DNA from: Micropterix aruncella
Taxonomy: Eukaryota; Arthropoda; Insecta; Lepidoptera; Micropterigidae
Direction: 5' to 3'
Assembly: GCA_944548615.1 (NCBI GenBank)
Contig: OX155960.1
Location: 12,214,365-12,278,364, forward strand
DNA: 64,000 nt
The notes below the pieces were generated by a model. It saw only the letters and a program-made list of their open reading frames with translations, did no database searches and had not been told where the DNA came from. This document shows, piece after piece, positions 12,301 through 25,900 of the stretch. Position 1 is the stretch's first letter; each line of letters starts with the position of its first letter. Both the position numbers and the translations under genes were made by a program.

Positions 12301-13840
12301 AGGGCCTAAAATGTACCTAATAGTTAAAAAGAAGTAATTTAGATGAAATCAATAAAAAAAAACACAGATTGCACTGATTCGATTGATTACTTTCAATAAT
12401 TTTACAATTACATATCACAATAGTCGCGTGAATAACCGATAAATGACAATAGTAAAATAAAATATACAAAAACTGTTTTTCAACTATTAGGTGCATTTTA
12501 GGTCGTTTTTTTGTAATGTATATTCCAGTTAAAAAAAGGTTTAAAATGTGGTGGCAAATGTCTCAAATATTCCAAATATATCTGTTCAGAAATAACAGCG
12601 CAGCGCCATCTGTGGCCTTGCATCGCGACTATTGTGTTATTGCACGCCATTCAATGCCGCCGAGTTCAACGACCTCGATCCATTATCAATGTAAAATAAG
12701 CAGATGATCGGGTCTCAAACTGTTGTAAATCATTTAGAATAAAATGAAATTTTAAAACAATTTCTTTATATTATCTGTTTTAACAATTTGTTATCAAAAG
12801 TTGCTTATTTGCTCGTACTGATTCACCCACTTCAAGGATGTTAGTAATTAAAAACTCATCCTGTATAGTACCTACCTATATCAAATGCCCACACACCCAC
12901 ACACCTTGGCATACCAGCTCACGCCATCATCCCTACTTCATTAATTATACAGTAAAAAAATACAGTTAATACAGTCGAAAATTACCCGTTGACTACAACG
13001 GATAATTTTCGAAATTGGCCAACACGTTCTTGAGTCATGGCTTCTTGAGCCTATCATTGCAACGCTAGAACGCGTAGTCCTGTTTAAAAAAATCTTTGAT
13101 AATCGGGCTTTCTTCGGAGAACTAATAAAAAGTTGGCGATCGTACGGCTACATAATATCAGATTTATCCATAGTCGGTTCGTATGGCAGCCATTGACTTG
13201 GTTTATGGACGGCCCCTAAATCTCACTGACACGCCAAACAGAAAGTCAGATTTTTTTCGTAAAAAAAATAATTTTGAGCAAAATTTATTTTTGATTTTTT
13301 TAGGTAGGTACCTACATAATTGCAAAAAGCTTCCCGCTAGTCCAGTGTGCGGGTCGTGGAACCGCCTGGTTTTAAAAATTAAGACATCTTTGAGGACTCC
13401 ATTAAAACAAAAGTATACATTAAATAAACGAAATATTTGCTTAGTATCTTTATTGTATTGCGCTAAACGGTTTTCTGAAAGTCGTGTAAAGTTATTAGGC
13501 TAACGCCCCAATTTTTTTTTGTTGTGACAGTTGTGTTTCACTCAGCCATCCTTTGTAAGAGGATAAACACATGCCACCTTTATAAAATAATAATTTGGAG
13601 ATGTTTTATTCAATTGATAATCGACCAAATGAAAATATTAGAACAGTACAAAAAGGCTATTCTAAGCCACAGACATTCTTTATAATTTTTGATAATATGA
13701 TGAGGTAATTGTCAAGCTTACTGCCAACTGTTCAATTTTAAGTATTTGTATAGTTGGTTAATAATTGAACAGGTATCTTATGATAACACATTATAATATC
13801 AATGAAAAATTTAAATTGAGAAAGTAAATACGCGTCAATT
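12301..13840. other. lipA upstream intergenic
   Basis: No gene recognised. A frame of about 105 codons at 13183-13503 has no motif I know and is probably chance. A short interspersed repeat block lies at about 12815-12870. Confidence 0.4.
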
Positions 13841-13848
13841 TTAGGAAT

Positions 13849-13857
13849 TATAAATAG
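13849..13857 (+). promoter_or_regulatory. putative lipA TATA box
   Basis: TATAAATAG lies 91 bp upstream of the lipA start codon. GATA-type sites (TATCT, TGATAA) lie at about 13774-13790. Such sites are common in promoters of insect midgut genes; the link here is inference. Confidence 0.4.
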
Positions 13858-13947
13858 TCCACTTCATTTAGTTGTATATGGTTGTAGGGAAGTGTAGCCC
13901 TACCTACACTTCGCATCGCAAGTTGTATGGTTAGTTTATTTAACAAC

Positions 13948-16900
13948 ATGCTTAAATTAGGTCATGTGTTGTTGTTAATTTTGGAAGCCAGCAGTACATT
14001 TGGTTACTCTAATAATGTCAACGAAGATGCCAAGTTAAGCACCGTATGTAAAAATATTATTTAATTTAATTGAATATATTGACAATCCATCCTATTTATT
14101 GCAAAGCCTTCCTGGATCAAATGCAAATTAAGGTATTCTGTATAAATATTAGGAGCATCCGTAAAAATTTAGATCAACTATTATTGCTACTAGAAGATTT
14201 ACGTGTTTCTTTTGATGTTATATGTTTAACGGAAGCCTGGTAAGTGACGATTATTCACCTGCACAACTTTCTGGCTTTAATATGTACCATACAAAACTAA
14301 ATAAACGACAAAACGATGGTGTGGTATTATACGTTAATAATATATTAAAACATAAAACTGTTGAAATTAAATTGGAAAGTAGTAACTGTATAAGTGTTAT
14401 AATCAATGATGATATTAACATAATTTCAATTTACAGAACGCCGTCTGCTACGGATATCACGCCTTTTATAGATTCTCTGTCACATAGCCTCCACGAACAT
14501 AAAAAATATAAGAATATTTTTATAGTAGGAGATATAAACATTGATATAAGAAAAAGCGACAATCAAAAAGTAAACACTATCTCACAATGTTGGCAGAATC
14601 TAATATAAAAGTGATTAATAGTCAACCAACACGAATCACAATGTCTTGTAGTAGTTGTTTGGACCATCTGCTAGTGAAAAGTAAATTGCAACATATCTCG
14701 GCTGTATACAACACGGCAATTAGTGACCACTATGCCATCATTTTGGGATTAACTACTCTATCCCCAAAAGGAAAAAAAACAAGTTATTAGGAGAAAACAA
14801 ATTGACTTTGAAAAACTAACACATTTTATCTGCAATGAATCATGGGACCTGGTATTAAAGGAAGACGACGTGGATAAGGCAACCGAAAACTTAATATCAA
14901 TATTTAAAGGGTATATCGAAAAGTGTACCACAGTGACCCAAAAACCCATCCCACATAAAAAGCAACGTCTCAAGTAATGGATTACCGACGGATTGGTTCG
15001 ATGTATTCGTAATAGGGATAAAATTCACAAAGCTGTACTAAAAAATGCCGAGGATGATGAATTAAAAGAGTATTATATTAAATATAAAAACCTATGTCAA
15101 TTGATAATAAAAAATACGAAAACAAACTTTTATAGAAAAAAAATAGAAGATGTCAAAAACGATTCAAAAAAAATATGGAACACAGTCAAAGACATTGCTT
15201 TCAATAATACAAAATATAAAACAATCTCAGAGTTAAATATAATGGGAAAGATAACCACAGTTGAGCAAGACCCTGAAAAAGTCGTGAATCATATTAATGA
15301 ATATTTTAATAGCATAGGCTATGTCTTAGCAAATAAAAATCTCCAAAAAAATAACATTCGGGAAGAGGAACTAGCGGACAGGATCGATGCCAATGGCAGT
15401 ATGTCCTCGTCATTCTACTTGAGACCAACAACACAGACGGAAATTATTAAAATAATATCGACACTAAAAAATAACAACTCAAGCGGTCCTGATGATATCA
15501 AAGCAGATATTATAAAAACCTATAGAAATAACCTTGCCATTCCACTTGAATAAATAATAAACCAAAGCTTTAAGACGGGGATCTTTCCAAATCATTTTAA
15601 GCATGCCAATATAGTACCAATATATAAACAAGATGATGACACAGATATTGCAAACTATAGGCCTATCTCACTGCTTAACAATCTGAGCAAAATAATTGAA
15701 AAAGTGGTAAAGGAAAGACTAGCCACTTAGATAAAATGGATCTTCTATCTAAAAATCAATTCGGCTTTCGGAACGGTGTCGGTACGGGCGAGGCTATCCT
15801 TGAGGTTACTAAAAGCATAACGAATGCATTGGATTCGAAAAAGAAATGCATTGCTGTATTTTTAGATCTAGCGAAGGCGTTTGATACTATATCCCATAAA
15901 ATACTTTGTAAAAGATTAAAGGGTTATGGAATCAATGGCCTCGCATTGAATTGGTTTTCCGATTATTTAAAAAACAGAACACATACTGTTAACCTCAACG
16001 GTGTTCGAAGTGTATCCCTGCCACTAACATTTGGCGTTCCTCAAGGTAGCGTGCTCGGACCAATACTGTCCACTATGTACATAAATCCGCTTTGCGAGCT
16101 TGGTTTTGGTAGAACAATATCGTATGCTGATGACACGGTGTTAGTAATTTCCGGTTCTAATTGGGAAAAGGTATATAATCGTACTAACATCGCGATGGCT
16201 TCAATTAAAACCTGGCTAGACCTAAACCTACTTACATGAAATGTTGGCAAAACATCCCATTTAGCATCGATGTAAGAGGCCAGCCGGATGATCACCATCA
16301 TCTTATCATTCACGACTGCAAGAGAGATGCCACGTGTCGTTGTCAGCCAATCGGACCAGTCGGAGAGATAAAATATCTCGGAATAATTATAGATAGACAC
16401 CTACGGTGGGAATTACATACCGAGTGTCTAGTGAGAAGACTAAGGAAACTGATTTATATATTTATTCAATTGCGAGATATTCTCGGCCTGCCCTATTTAA
16501 AAATTATATATTACGCTATATGCCAACCAATAATGACATACGGTATACTTGGATGGGGAGCTTGCGGAAAAACCCTCCTCCAGAAAGTGAACGTTGTCCA
16601 AAAGGCAATAATTAGAATCATGTTAAGGAAGCCTAAGGCGTTACCCTTCTGACGACCTGTATGTTGGGGCACAATTGCTTGATTTGAGGTAGTTGTATTG
16701 CCTCAAAGCAATAATTCATCTTAAAAACAACAATGAAGACGAATATTGTGTTTCTCCGGAAAACAGGGAGAGATCAGGTCGTTATAAGGGAAACTTTGAA
16801 GTGCCGAAACGTCTAACGTCTTTTGGACAACGTCATTACAGCTTTCTTGCTCCAAGAATGGTTAATATCATGAGTAAAGAGAACATATTGGAAATTAGCA

Positions 16901-19900
16901 GCAAACAACAAAAATATCACCTTACATCATGGTTAATAAACCTTGGTAGGAGAGAGAAGGAGAAAACATTCATCACAATTTTAAAATAAATAAATATATT
17001 TATTTTCTGTTTATTTTATATACGTATTTTTATTAATTCTTATATATTATTAGTTATTATTATAAATGATTATTTATTATTGCTGTTATATATTTTTATT
17101 ATTATTATTTAGTATTACTTGTCTATAGTTCTAATATTATGTTGGTGTAGTGAGAATTTCATTTTTTGATTTGATTCAAATTTTTTATTTTTAGTTTGGA
17201 ATTTAACTTGATTTGATTCAATTTTTTTATTTTTAGTATGTGTTTTTTAATCATTAGTATTGGTGTTCTCCTTAGAACAGGCTCTGCCTAGTTAGGAGCA
17301 ACACAATCTATGTTAAGTGCTAACGGTGTATTTTTTTTTGTGGACCAATAAATAAATAAAAATAAATAAAATTTTAAAGTTAGTAAAGGTTATACATTTG
17401 TCGCACGTTTCGGAGACTGTGGCTCCTTCTTCAGCGGCAAGAATAATGAAAGAAAGATTCTTCTTGCCGCTGAAGAAGAAGCCACGGGCTTCGAAACGTC
17501 TTTGCAGGTACCTATCTGCAAGGTATTTGCAGGACGTTTGCAAAGGTATATTGCAACTAACCTTGCAATACTCGTATTTGTCTTAGAAAATTTTGTAGTG
17601 GTTTACTGGTTTTACAATTTACGCAAAAACTAATAGTTTTACAATTTACGCCAAAACTGATAATATCAAAGACAAGAAAAAAACATAACCTTCAATATAG
17701 ACAAAAGGCAGTAACAGACTCGCTATATAATTGTGACTACAAAAACTGAACATGCACCCACCTAAAAAAGACGAAGACGATAAAATATTTAGGAATAATT
17801 ATCGACCACCTTAAACATTACAAAAATGCACTAGATCCTTCTAGTGCAGAGAAGCAGAAGAGAACTATATGGCCACGCTTATTGAAAATTATAGAGGGAT
17901 CGAGAAAAACAAATCTTGTGGGGTCCCACAGGGCTCGATCCTTTCTCTCCTTTATTAATGATATTGAAAATTATTTACCCCGAAATGTCCATACAATCCT
18001 ATATACGGATGACACCATCTTTTTCGTAACTGATAAAAATATTGTTGACCTAAACCGTAAGACGAATAGTGCTTTAAATACCGCATGCAATTTTTCAATC
18101 AGAACAATCTCCTCAATTTAAAAAAAAAACACCGGCATGGATTTCTCGTCTAATTACAGAAGGTCGATTGAATCACCCACCCTATTCGTTTAAAACGACC
18201 AAATAAGTTTAAGCAAGGATTCCAAATTTCTTGGTCTTGTGATTGACAATACGGTAAACTGGAAGCCTCACATAAATGAACTTAGTAGTAGCCTCTCGTC
18301 TGCGATATATGCTGTGCGTAAAATTAAATACTTAGCTGGAGAATCTGTATCTCTCTCAGAATTTTTTGCCTACTTTCATGCTAAAATGGCCTACGGTATA
18401 CTTCTATGGTGAAACTCCACTGATAGCTATCGAATATTTATACTCCAAACGCAGGCACTAAGAGCCCTCTGTTGGCGTGGAGCCGCGTATACAGTTTGTG
18501 AATACATACTACAATAAAATAATAAATACATATAGTATTATCCACTAAGGGGCTCTCTAGGCGATCAAGCATGCTTGCCAAGCATCGCGTGGCGGGCTGG
18601 GAGGGGATCGTAAACCGCAGGATTTAAAAAAAATATTTACCAAAAATGCCTAATTTTGTAGTTTTACACCTGGGAGTAACGTCATCCATCAATCAATTAC
18701 GTCTAATTAACGTGACTCCCGGAACGAGATCAAATTTACATCGAAGTCGTTTAAGTCGAATATATTATATATCGTATGCAGATATTTTGTAACCCTTCGA
18801 ATTTATCAACAATCTTCTCTCAGCATAGTCCAGAATTGGAAGTAGGAATGTCCTTACTATAGTTTGTTTAGTTGTTGCTGGAAGGACTCTCTGTAACCTT
18901 CGAAGGCTATGAAAGCCATTGAAAATACGACGACTAATTTGGTTGGCGTGTGCCTGCCACGAAAGCAATTCGTCTATGATTATTCTAAGATTCTTCACAG
19001 TTTTGGAATACTTAATAATATTACCGTTTATTTTGAGGGGTGATATTGACGTTTTGTTAGTAGTAGACCTGAGTTTCTGGCCACCAATCACAATCGATTG
19101 GGATTTGGCCGGATTTATGATTATGCCATGTTTTTCGCCCCAACCTGATATGTGTTCTAAATTTGAGTTCATAGTCGACACGACGGAAAACAGATCATCA
19201 GGTCCGGCATGGATATAAATTTGGAGGTCATCAGAATATTTTTATTTATTTTATTAATTTATTTAAAGAAAGCGCATTTTTTAAAACTACAGTACATTAC
19301 ATATTATCATTAGAGGCTCCGTTGTAAATAGTAGCAAAAAAGAGAGTATCGCAGCCCAGTCCATCTTTAGATCAACGCTGCCTAACTAGGCCTAGGCCCG
19401 TACTAAGGCAAGCGTACCAAGAAGATAGTGGCTTGTGCATACTTTAAACTACATATGAAAAAGAGAAAAAATATTTAAAAATAGTATCTAATAATATTAG
19501 GACTTAACCAATATATGTAGAAATTAATCATTACTCTAAAAACTAGGTCATTGATATGTCAATGCGTCTGTCAGTCTGTCAGTCTGCAAATTATATTTGT
19601 AAAATACCTGTCATAAAACACAATAAAATTAATTTCAATAACACGAAAAAGGTAAATAATAAATAGCAATTGCAATGAATAGTGAAATAATCAAATTGTA
19701 ATAATTATAGATAGAAAAAGGAATTATAATAAATAGTCAAAATATTAAATTGAAATGGTCAGAGGATTATCAAATTGAAATAGAATATAAATTGAATATA
19801 AATGATAGGATGTAGTTAAGCCTTTGGCAATCGGGCTAATAAAGATAGGGAAGAGCAGTGGGGATGGGACACACCCTTGTGGGACACCAGCCGTAAGCTC

Positions 19901-22900
19901 AAGCAAGTCTGAAGTCTAAAGTCCTTAGACGATTCAATTAAAATCCTTAGAAGATGCAATTCTAAGAAGGCGAAAAAATATCAATGGTGAAGAAGTAAAT
20001 TGGTTGAAGATATGTTGAATAAAGGTTTTAAAAAGCGAACTATATACAATGTTCTATAAAACTTTGTTCTATAAAACAAAATTTAGTTCGAAGGTGGATT
20101 TTAAATCACTAAATTTATTGCCCTCAAGGGCAAGACTGCACAACTTCGAAAATATAGAACTAACACGTTTATATCATCATTCCCGACCCATCACATTCGA
20201 AAAAATTACAGATATGATTGGTTTATTATTACATATCCCTCCAATATATGATGACTATAATTCAAAACATGATTATAATGAAAAAAGTTAAAATATATTA
20301 ATAGTAAGTGTATAAATAATTTTGGTTGAATGGTAAATGTGAATAAAACCTTTTTTTCGTTATTTTTTATATTTTTTACTGTTTAGGTATTTAATAAAAA
20401 TATTATTTAAAAAAATGATTACTTTCAATTGAGATCCCGTAGTTAATGTTTTGAAAATGTAATATTTTTACTTTTTGCTGACTTTGAAAGTGGTGTAAGT
20501 CTTTTTGAAGTCATTAAAAGTATAACTTTTGGTAATCACATGATTAAACAATGATTACATTATATATTTAAATCAATCGTAACTTAAAAAATACAAAACT
20601 ATTGTAATGACAAATATCCATATTTTTTAAATTACTCAAATACAAAACCTTAAATATCTCCATGTAAAATAAAATACACTTACACCGCTTTCATAGAAAA
20701 CGGCTCATATGTAACTGGAGAATCAATGAATGCATATAAGGACCGATCGATTACACATTATCGATTTCTGATTAAAAAATATGTCTATCATCCCTTTGGA
20801 TCTTGAGATATCAGTTTAGAAATTTTAGAATTGGCACTCTTTTCTACGACTCGTTTGGTATTTCGTATGATATCTCGAAGAAACCATTTAACCGATTTTG
20901 ATCTCGGATGGGAATACCTACACCAGCTACATATAGAAGAAAGTTTTCGAGTTATTAACCACACATTCAGACAGACAGATAGGCCGACGTTGCTTTTTAT
21001 AATATATATGGATTTATTTATCTGTGAAAATCAAATTATATACAAGTAATTATGTTAATTAAATTATATACAAGTAACTATACCTTAATTGAAAAACGAC
21101 ATTAATGAAAATAAGTTAACTAAATTTGAGCTTTCGTCATTGTTCCTTCGAAGTCGTTATAGCGAATCCCGAAATAATTACGCTTGTTTCTATATTGACT
21201 ATCTATAATTAATAATAGTTAGTGATTAGATATTGTGTAACGATAATCATTGGATAATCAAATAATAAAAAATCAAAAATACATGTGGCACTCGGGGACT
21301 CCCGCGGTAAAGCTATTGCATAGCTCTTTTAACAACTTATGCAATTATAATTATTTATTTATTTTATTTTTTCTGATATCAGATAACTGCGCTCTATCGG
21401 AAAACGTTAAAATTATTCTGAATCATTTGCGGCTGCGGTAGCAAATGATTCGGAATAATTTAAACGTCTTCCGATAGAGCGCCGCGCACGAATTTTTATT
21501 CGATAAAGCAAAAAAACCGGCTTATTCGAAAAAAATCGTAGATAAAAAGATAGATAATTAAATTATCTTTAAAATGGTGCAGGTTTCATAATAATAATGC
21601 GTAGTAGTCGTTTTTGTGTTCGGTTAGACCTAATTTCACAAATTTATTACACTATGTAATATAAACAACATCTAAAATATTCAAAGCTAAGAATATTAGG
21701 AAAATGTTCTTGTTTAACATATATTTCGTAAGCAGTACTCGTTTAGACGTAATTATCAGTTTAAAATCATTAATTTTCGTTAAGAAATTTCTTCATTCGG
21801 TCGCCGCGCTGGCCTAGGCCCGCGATAAAAGCTATGCAATAGCTTAATAAATCATATTTTTCAGTGGTATAGATATTATACGAGGTATAGGTACCTACCT
21901 ATACTTTTTAAAAATGATTTCAACTCCTTTTTTAAAAATGTTTTGAGTTTATTTAGGTGTACTTTGAGTTTATTTACCAAATTAAATTACATAAGATTTT
22001 GTTTTTTTCTGGGACGCCACATAAAATGGCTAGGCATTTTTTAAGGTAAAGGTAATGCTCTTTTAATAAGTTAATCACGAATGTAAAATCTTATTGTAAA
22101 ACGACTGTTTAATGCATTGTATTCGAATGGTAAATTACTGTATTAAATTTTAATTTTTACACTTTCAATTTCAGCCGGAACTTATCGAAAAATATAAATA
22201 CCCGGTGGAGACTCATACAGTCACAACATGCGATGACTACATACTGGCCATGCATAGAATCCCTCGTGGAAAGGACGAGACCAAACCACCAGGTTTGGTC
22301 AAAATACCGGTTATCGTTATGCATGCTCTTTTAGTAAATTCTAAGAGTTGGGTTGATAATGGACCTTTTTGGGGTTTGGGTGAGTAAATTAAAATTTTTA
22401 CTGAAATGATTATTCATTTTGTATTCATCATTATTTTTTAATGAAATGTTGTCATAAATGTCATAATGTACGCCCTACGCCACGCCTCGTCTTGGCGTGG
22501 CGTAGGGCGTACGGGCAAGTGGCGTAACTAGACGGTGGACTGTTTTGTCCAAAGTCTTCTGCGCTCTAAGGTGTGCTTCTGAGGTGACGGGTTCGCCCAT
22601 TCTAGTTGGCAACTTTAGTTGTCGCTTGAAACGCCGCTGCTGCTTTCAGCGTTCGGCGTCGTCGCGGTCACCCTTTATGACTGAATCGGAGCTTCAGACC
22701 GTTCACAAACGCACGTCATCTATGGTCACATTTATTTCACCCATTATTTTATACCCATCTAGAATTGTGGAGGAATTACGAGTTTGGGATAGGTTTTAGG
22801 ATACTCCGAGATTCAGTTCGGCCCTCGCGTTAAATTAGTGGCAAAGCACGCATGGCGTATCTAGTTCACGAACCTCACCCTTGAGCCCCTCAACCGGCTC

Positions 22901-25900
22901 TTCGTGGGAAAAGTAGACGGTATACTTGATAACAGAAGAAGCATTTGCTTTACGAGTATATTTATTTTGCAGGATATATCCTAGCCGATTCTGGATACGA
23001 CGTCTGGCTAGGCAACTCTAGAGGCACTGCATATTCCCGCAAGCATACCTATTTAAATACTGATGATTCAGCTTACTGGGATTACAGTTTCGAAGAAAAG
23101 GGTACGAAAGACCTATCGGCTATGATAAACTACGTACTAAATACTACAGGACATAACAATGCATACTACATAGGACATTCGTCAGGGTCTACGAGTTTTC
23201 TCGTATTGTGTTCAATTATGCCAGAATTTAACAACAAAATTAGATCAGCAGTCATAATGGCTCCGGCTGCTTACGTGTATCACGTAAGTAGCCCTCTTGC
23301 TAAAGTGATAGCGACAACAGTAAATGCAGTTGGCGTAAGTACCTATTACCATTTACTATTGTATTACCAGACTCAAACCCAGTGTCTGCGTCTTGAAAAG
23401 TACTCGTACGTATCAACTTACTGCTGGTTTTATAATTTATTATAAATATTCCCCAGCTGACGCCGGTGTCATCGGTTCTACCGCAGTCGGAATTTCTTCC
23501 AGCCTCAGTATTACTAGGACGATTAGTTGGAGTGGGTTGCAGGGCTGAGTACCCATTTGCAGCAAAAGCGTGCTTCGATGGCTTATCTCTATTTACCGGA
23601 AAATCAGCACAGCTGAACGAGGTTAGCATTAATTGATTTTGTGATACACTATTTATCTTGCTAGAGCCCGCTTTTGTTTTTGAAAAATCCTTGTTTGATC
23701 GCATATAGTAACGAAATCTACCTAGACAGCTGCCTAGTGGTGGCGTGCGCGGTAAGGCACGTTATCTCTTTGTAAAACCTTTCGTCATTTATATTTTTAT
23801 TATAAACACGAACAATCCGCTCTCTCGCCCCTCCGCCACTTATACGTATTATACTGAAAAGCAGACCCCCCCCCCATGGGATGGCTATATATTTAGGAGC
23901 AAAAATGCAATAAATGTTACCCCCCATACGTATGGCCGAAAATCAATAGTTTCCCAGAATTTTCAATTTTAATGTTTTTCGTAAGTAACCCAGAATTTGA
24001 TATTCAAGCTTAAATTATAAAAAAAAACTATTTATTAAACCGGTTTCAGTTATTGGTTTCAGGTAACTAATACTTGGACCTTTTTGTTTCAAGTAACTAT
24101 TACTTGGACTAACTTATACTCCTAGTATTAGGGTGCTTACGTCATCCTAGTCGCCATCCTGAAAACCCCAACCAATGTTTTTTTTGTATTTTGTATTTTT
24201 GAATTCCTCATTCTCAAAAACATACAACTAGATATTTTGCACGCGTTCCTATGTCAAAGGGGCTTTAAGTTGCCGATTTCTGGTTTTGGCGTCATATTGG
24301 CCGCCATCTAGGATACCTTACTTCCGGTCAATAGTTCGCTTGGGCAACCGGCATTTTTTGAATTTCGAAGGGTCGAAATAGATAGATAGAAATGACTCTT
24401 TGCTCAAAAGTAATATGAAACGTTTTTAAAATGTCGTTTTTCTGACAACCTGACTAGATTATGTAGGTAGATTGTAGTGTTAATAAATTATAAGGACCAG
24501 CGATTAAATTTCAAAAAGTGAAATGACCCCAGCAGTTAAAATTGTGTCGTGGAGAGTATGTGCTAAGCAACTTGGGTTGTCGACTACAGCGGGCGAGCCC
24601 GTCACCTCAGGAAGTTTTAACGATTAGTCGTTCTATCTCCCTGGAGTGAGCGCAGAAGACTTGAGGACAAAACAGTCCACCGTCTAGCTACGCCACAATC
24701 CCGTAAGAGGCCAACGCCTTAACCGCGAGATAGCCAGGAATGTTAACCAGCGGGCCGACACTCACGCCCTTACTTCCAATTGTGACCAGATTACTCCGGT
24801 CTCTCGATTGGTTACAAGTTCGAGGTCGCTTGCGCGGTACTCTCCCTTACGAAGCGGTGAAACGGTGTGTACCGAATCTATCGCGGACCAGAGCGTCTTT
24901 TACCCGGCTGTTCATCCAGGATCGGATGGCCGATGGCCATTTCAAGAGCAGTCGCCGTAAGGTCCGCAACCACCCCCGCTCTATGGGAAACAGTACAGCT
25001 TACTGTTAAACAGAACTGCCGACAGTTAGTCAGAGTTCACAGTCGATTGGCTTACGCAGCACGGTGCGCAGGCCGTCCAGGAGCGCCAGAAGGTTGATTC
25101 CCACGGGAAACTGACCATAAGGGCAGAGTCCTACCCAGGCTCGCACTTCATGCGTGGAGGTCGTCGGATAGGTGTTGACCCGTGAGTGTGACCAACCCTG
25201 AACAGAATGGGTCTTCGTGGCCAACTCAGCAAGGGCCCATTAACTCCCGAAGAGTATGTGCTGCTAATATCCTCCACTTCTTATCCAAGCCTTTCGCCCT
25301 CGCACGCCATACAGGACAAATTGCCATCTACACGGGACACCGGGATGGCCGGCCTAAATACGGGACATATATCGTAAATGCTGAACGTATAACAATTCTA
25401 ACCTTGAATCCAAAGAGGAACTTGGTGGTTATATCCTGGAAGAAATGTAGCTTTATCTACTTTTCTACGATAGCCAAGTTTCGAATGTCCTACTAATCGC
25501 TTTACCCCTTCTCGCGTATTAATTCATAGTAAAGTTAGGTCAGGCAATTTAATATTTCGGCATTTCTTTTTCAGACTATGATTGATATATATTTCAGCGG
25601 CATTTTACAAGGCTTATCAAGGAAAGAAACACGCCACTACTGTCAAGGACTGCAAACCGATTTATTCAGACAATACGACTATAACAACGTCTTGAAAAAT
25701 ATGCAAAAATACGGAAGACCAGAGCCGCCCATTTATCCAACCGAAAAAATAACAGCTCCCGTTTTAATTTTGGTGGGTAAGAACGACGTGTTATCGAATG
25801 GAACGGATGCGAAACACCTAATGGCCGATATTATGAAGAACCCTTCCAATAATGTCACATATTACGAAGTGTTGGATGCTCTTTTTAGCCATTTGGATTA

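Noticed and set aside
22545..22799. 84-codon frame in lipA intron 2
   Set aside because: It lies in a GC-rich repeat copy and does not match the frames of other copies; probably chance.
23718..23972. Overlapping frames on both strands near 23.8 kb in lipA intron 4
   Set aside because: Low-complexity sequence with a C-run; no conserved motif.
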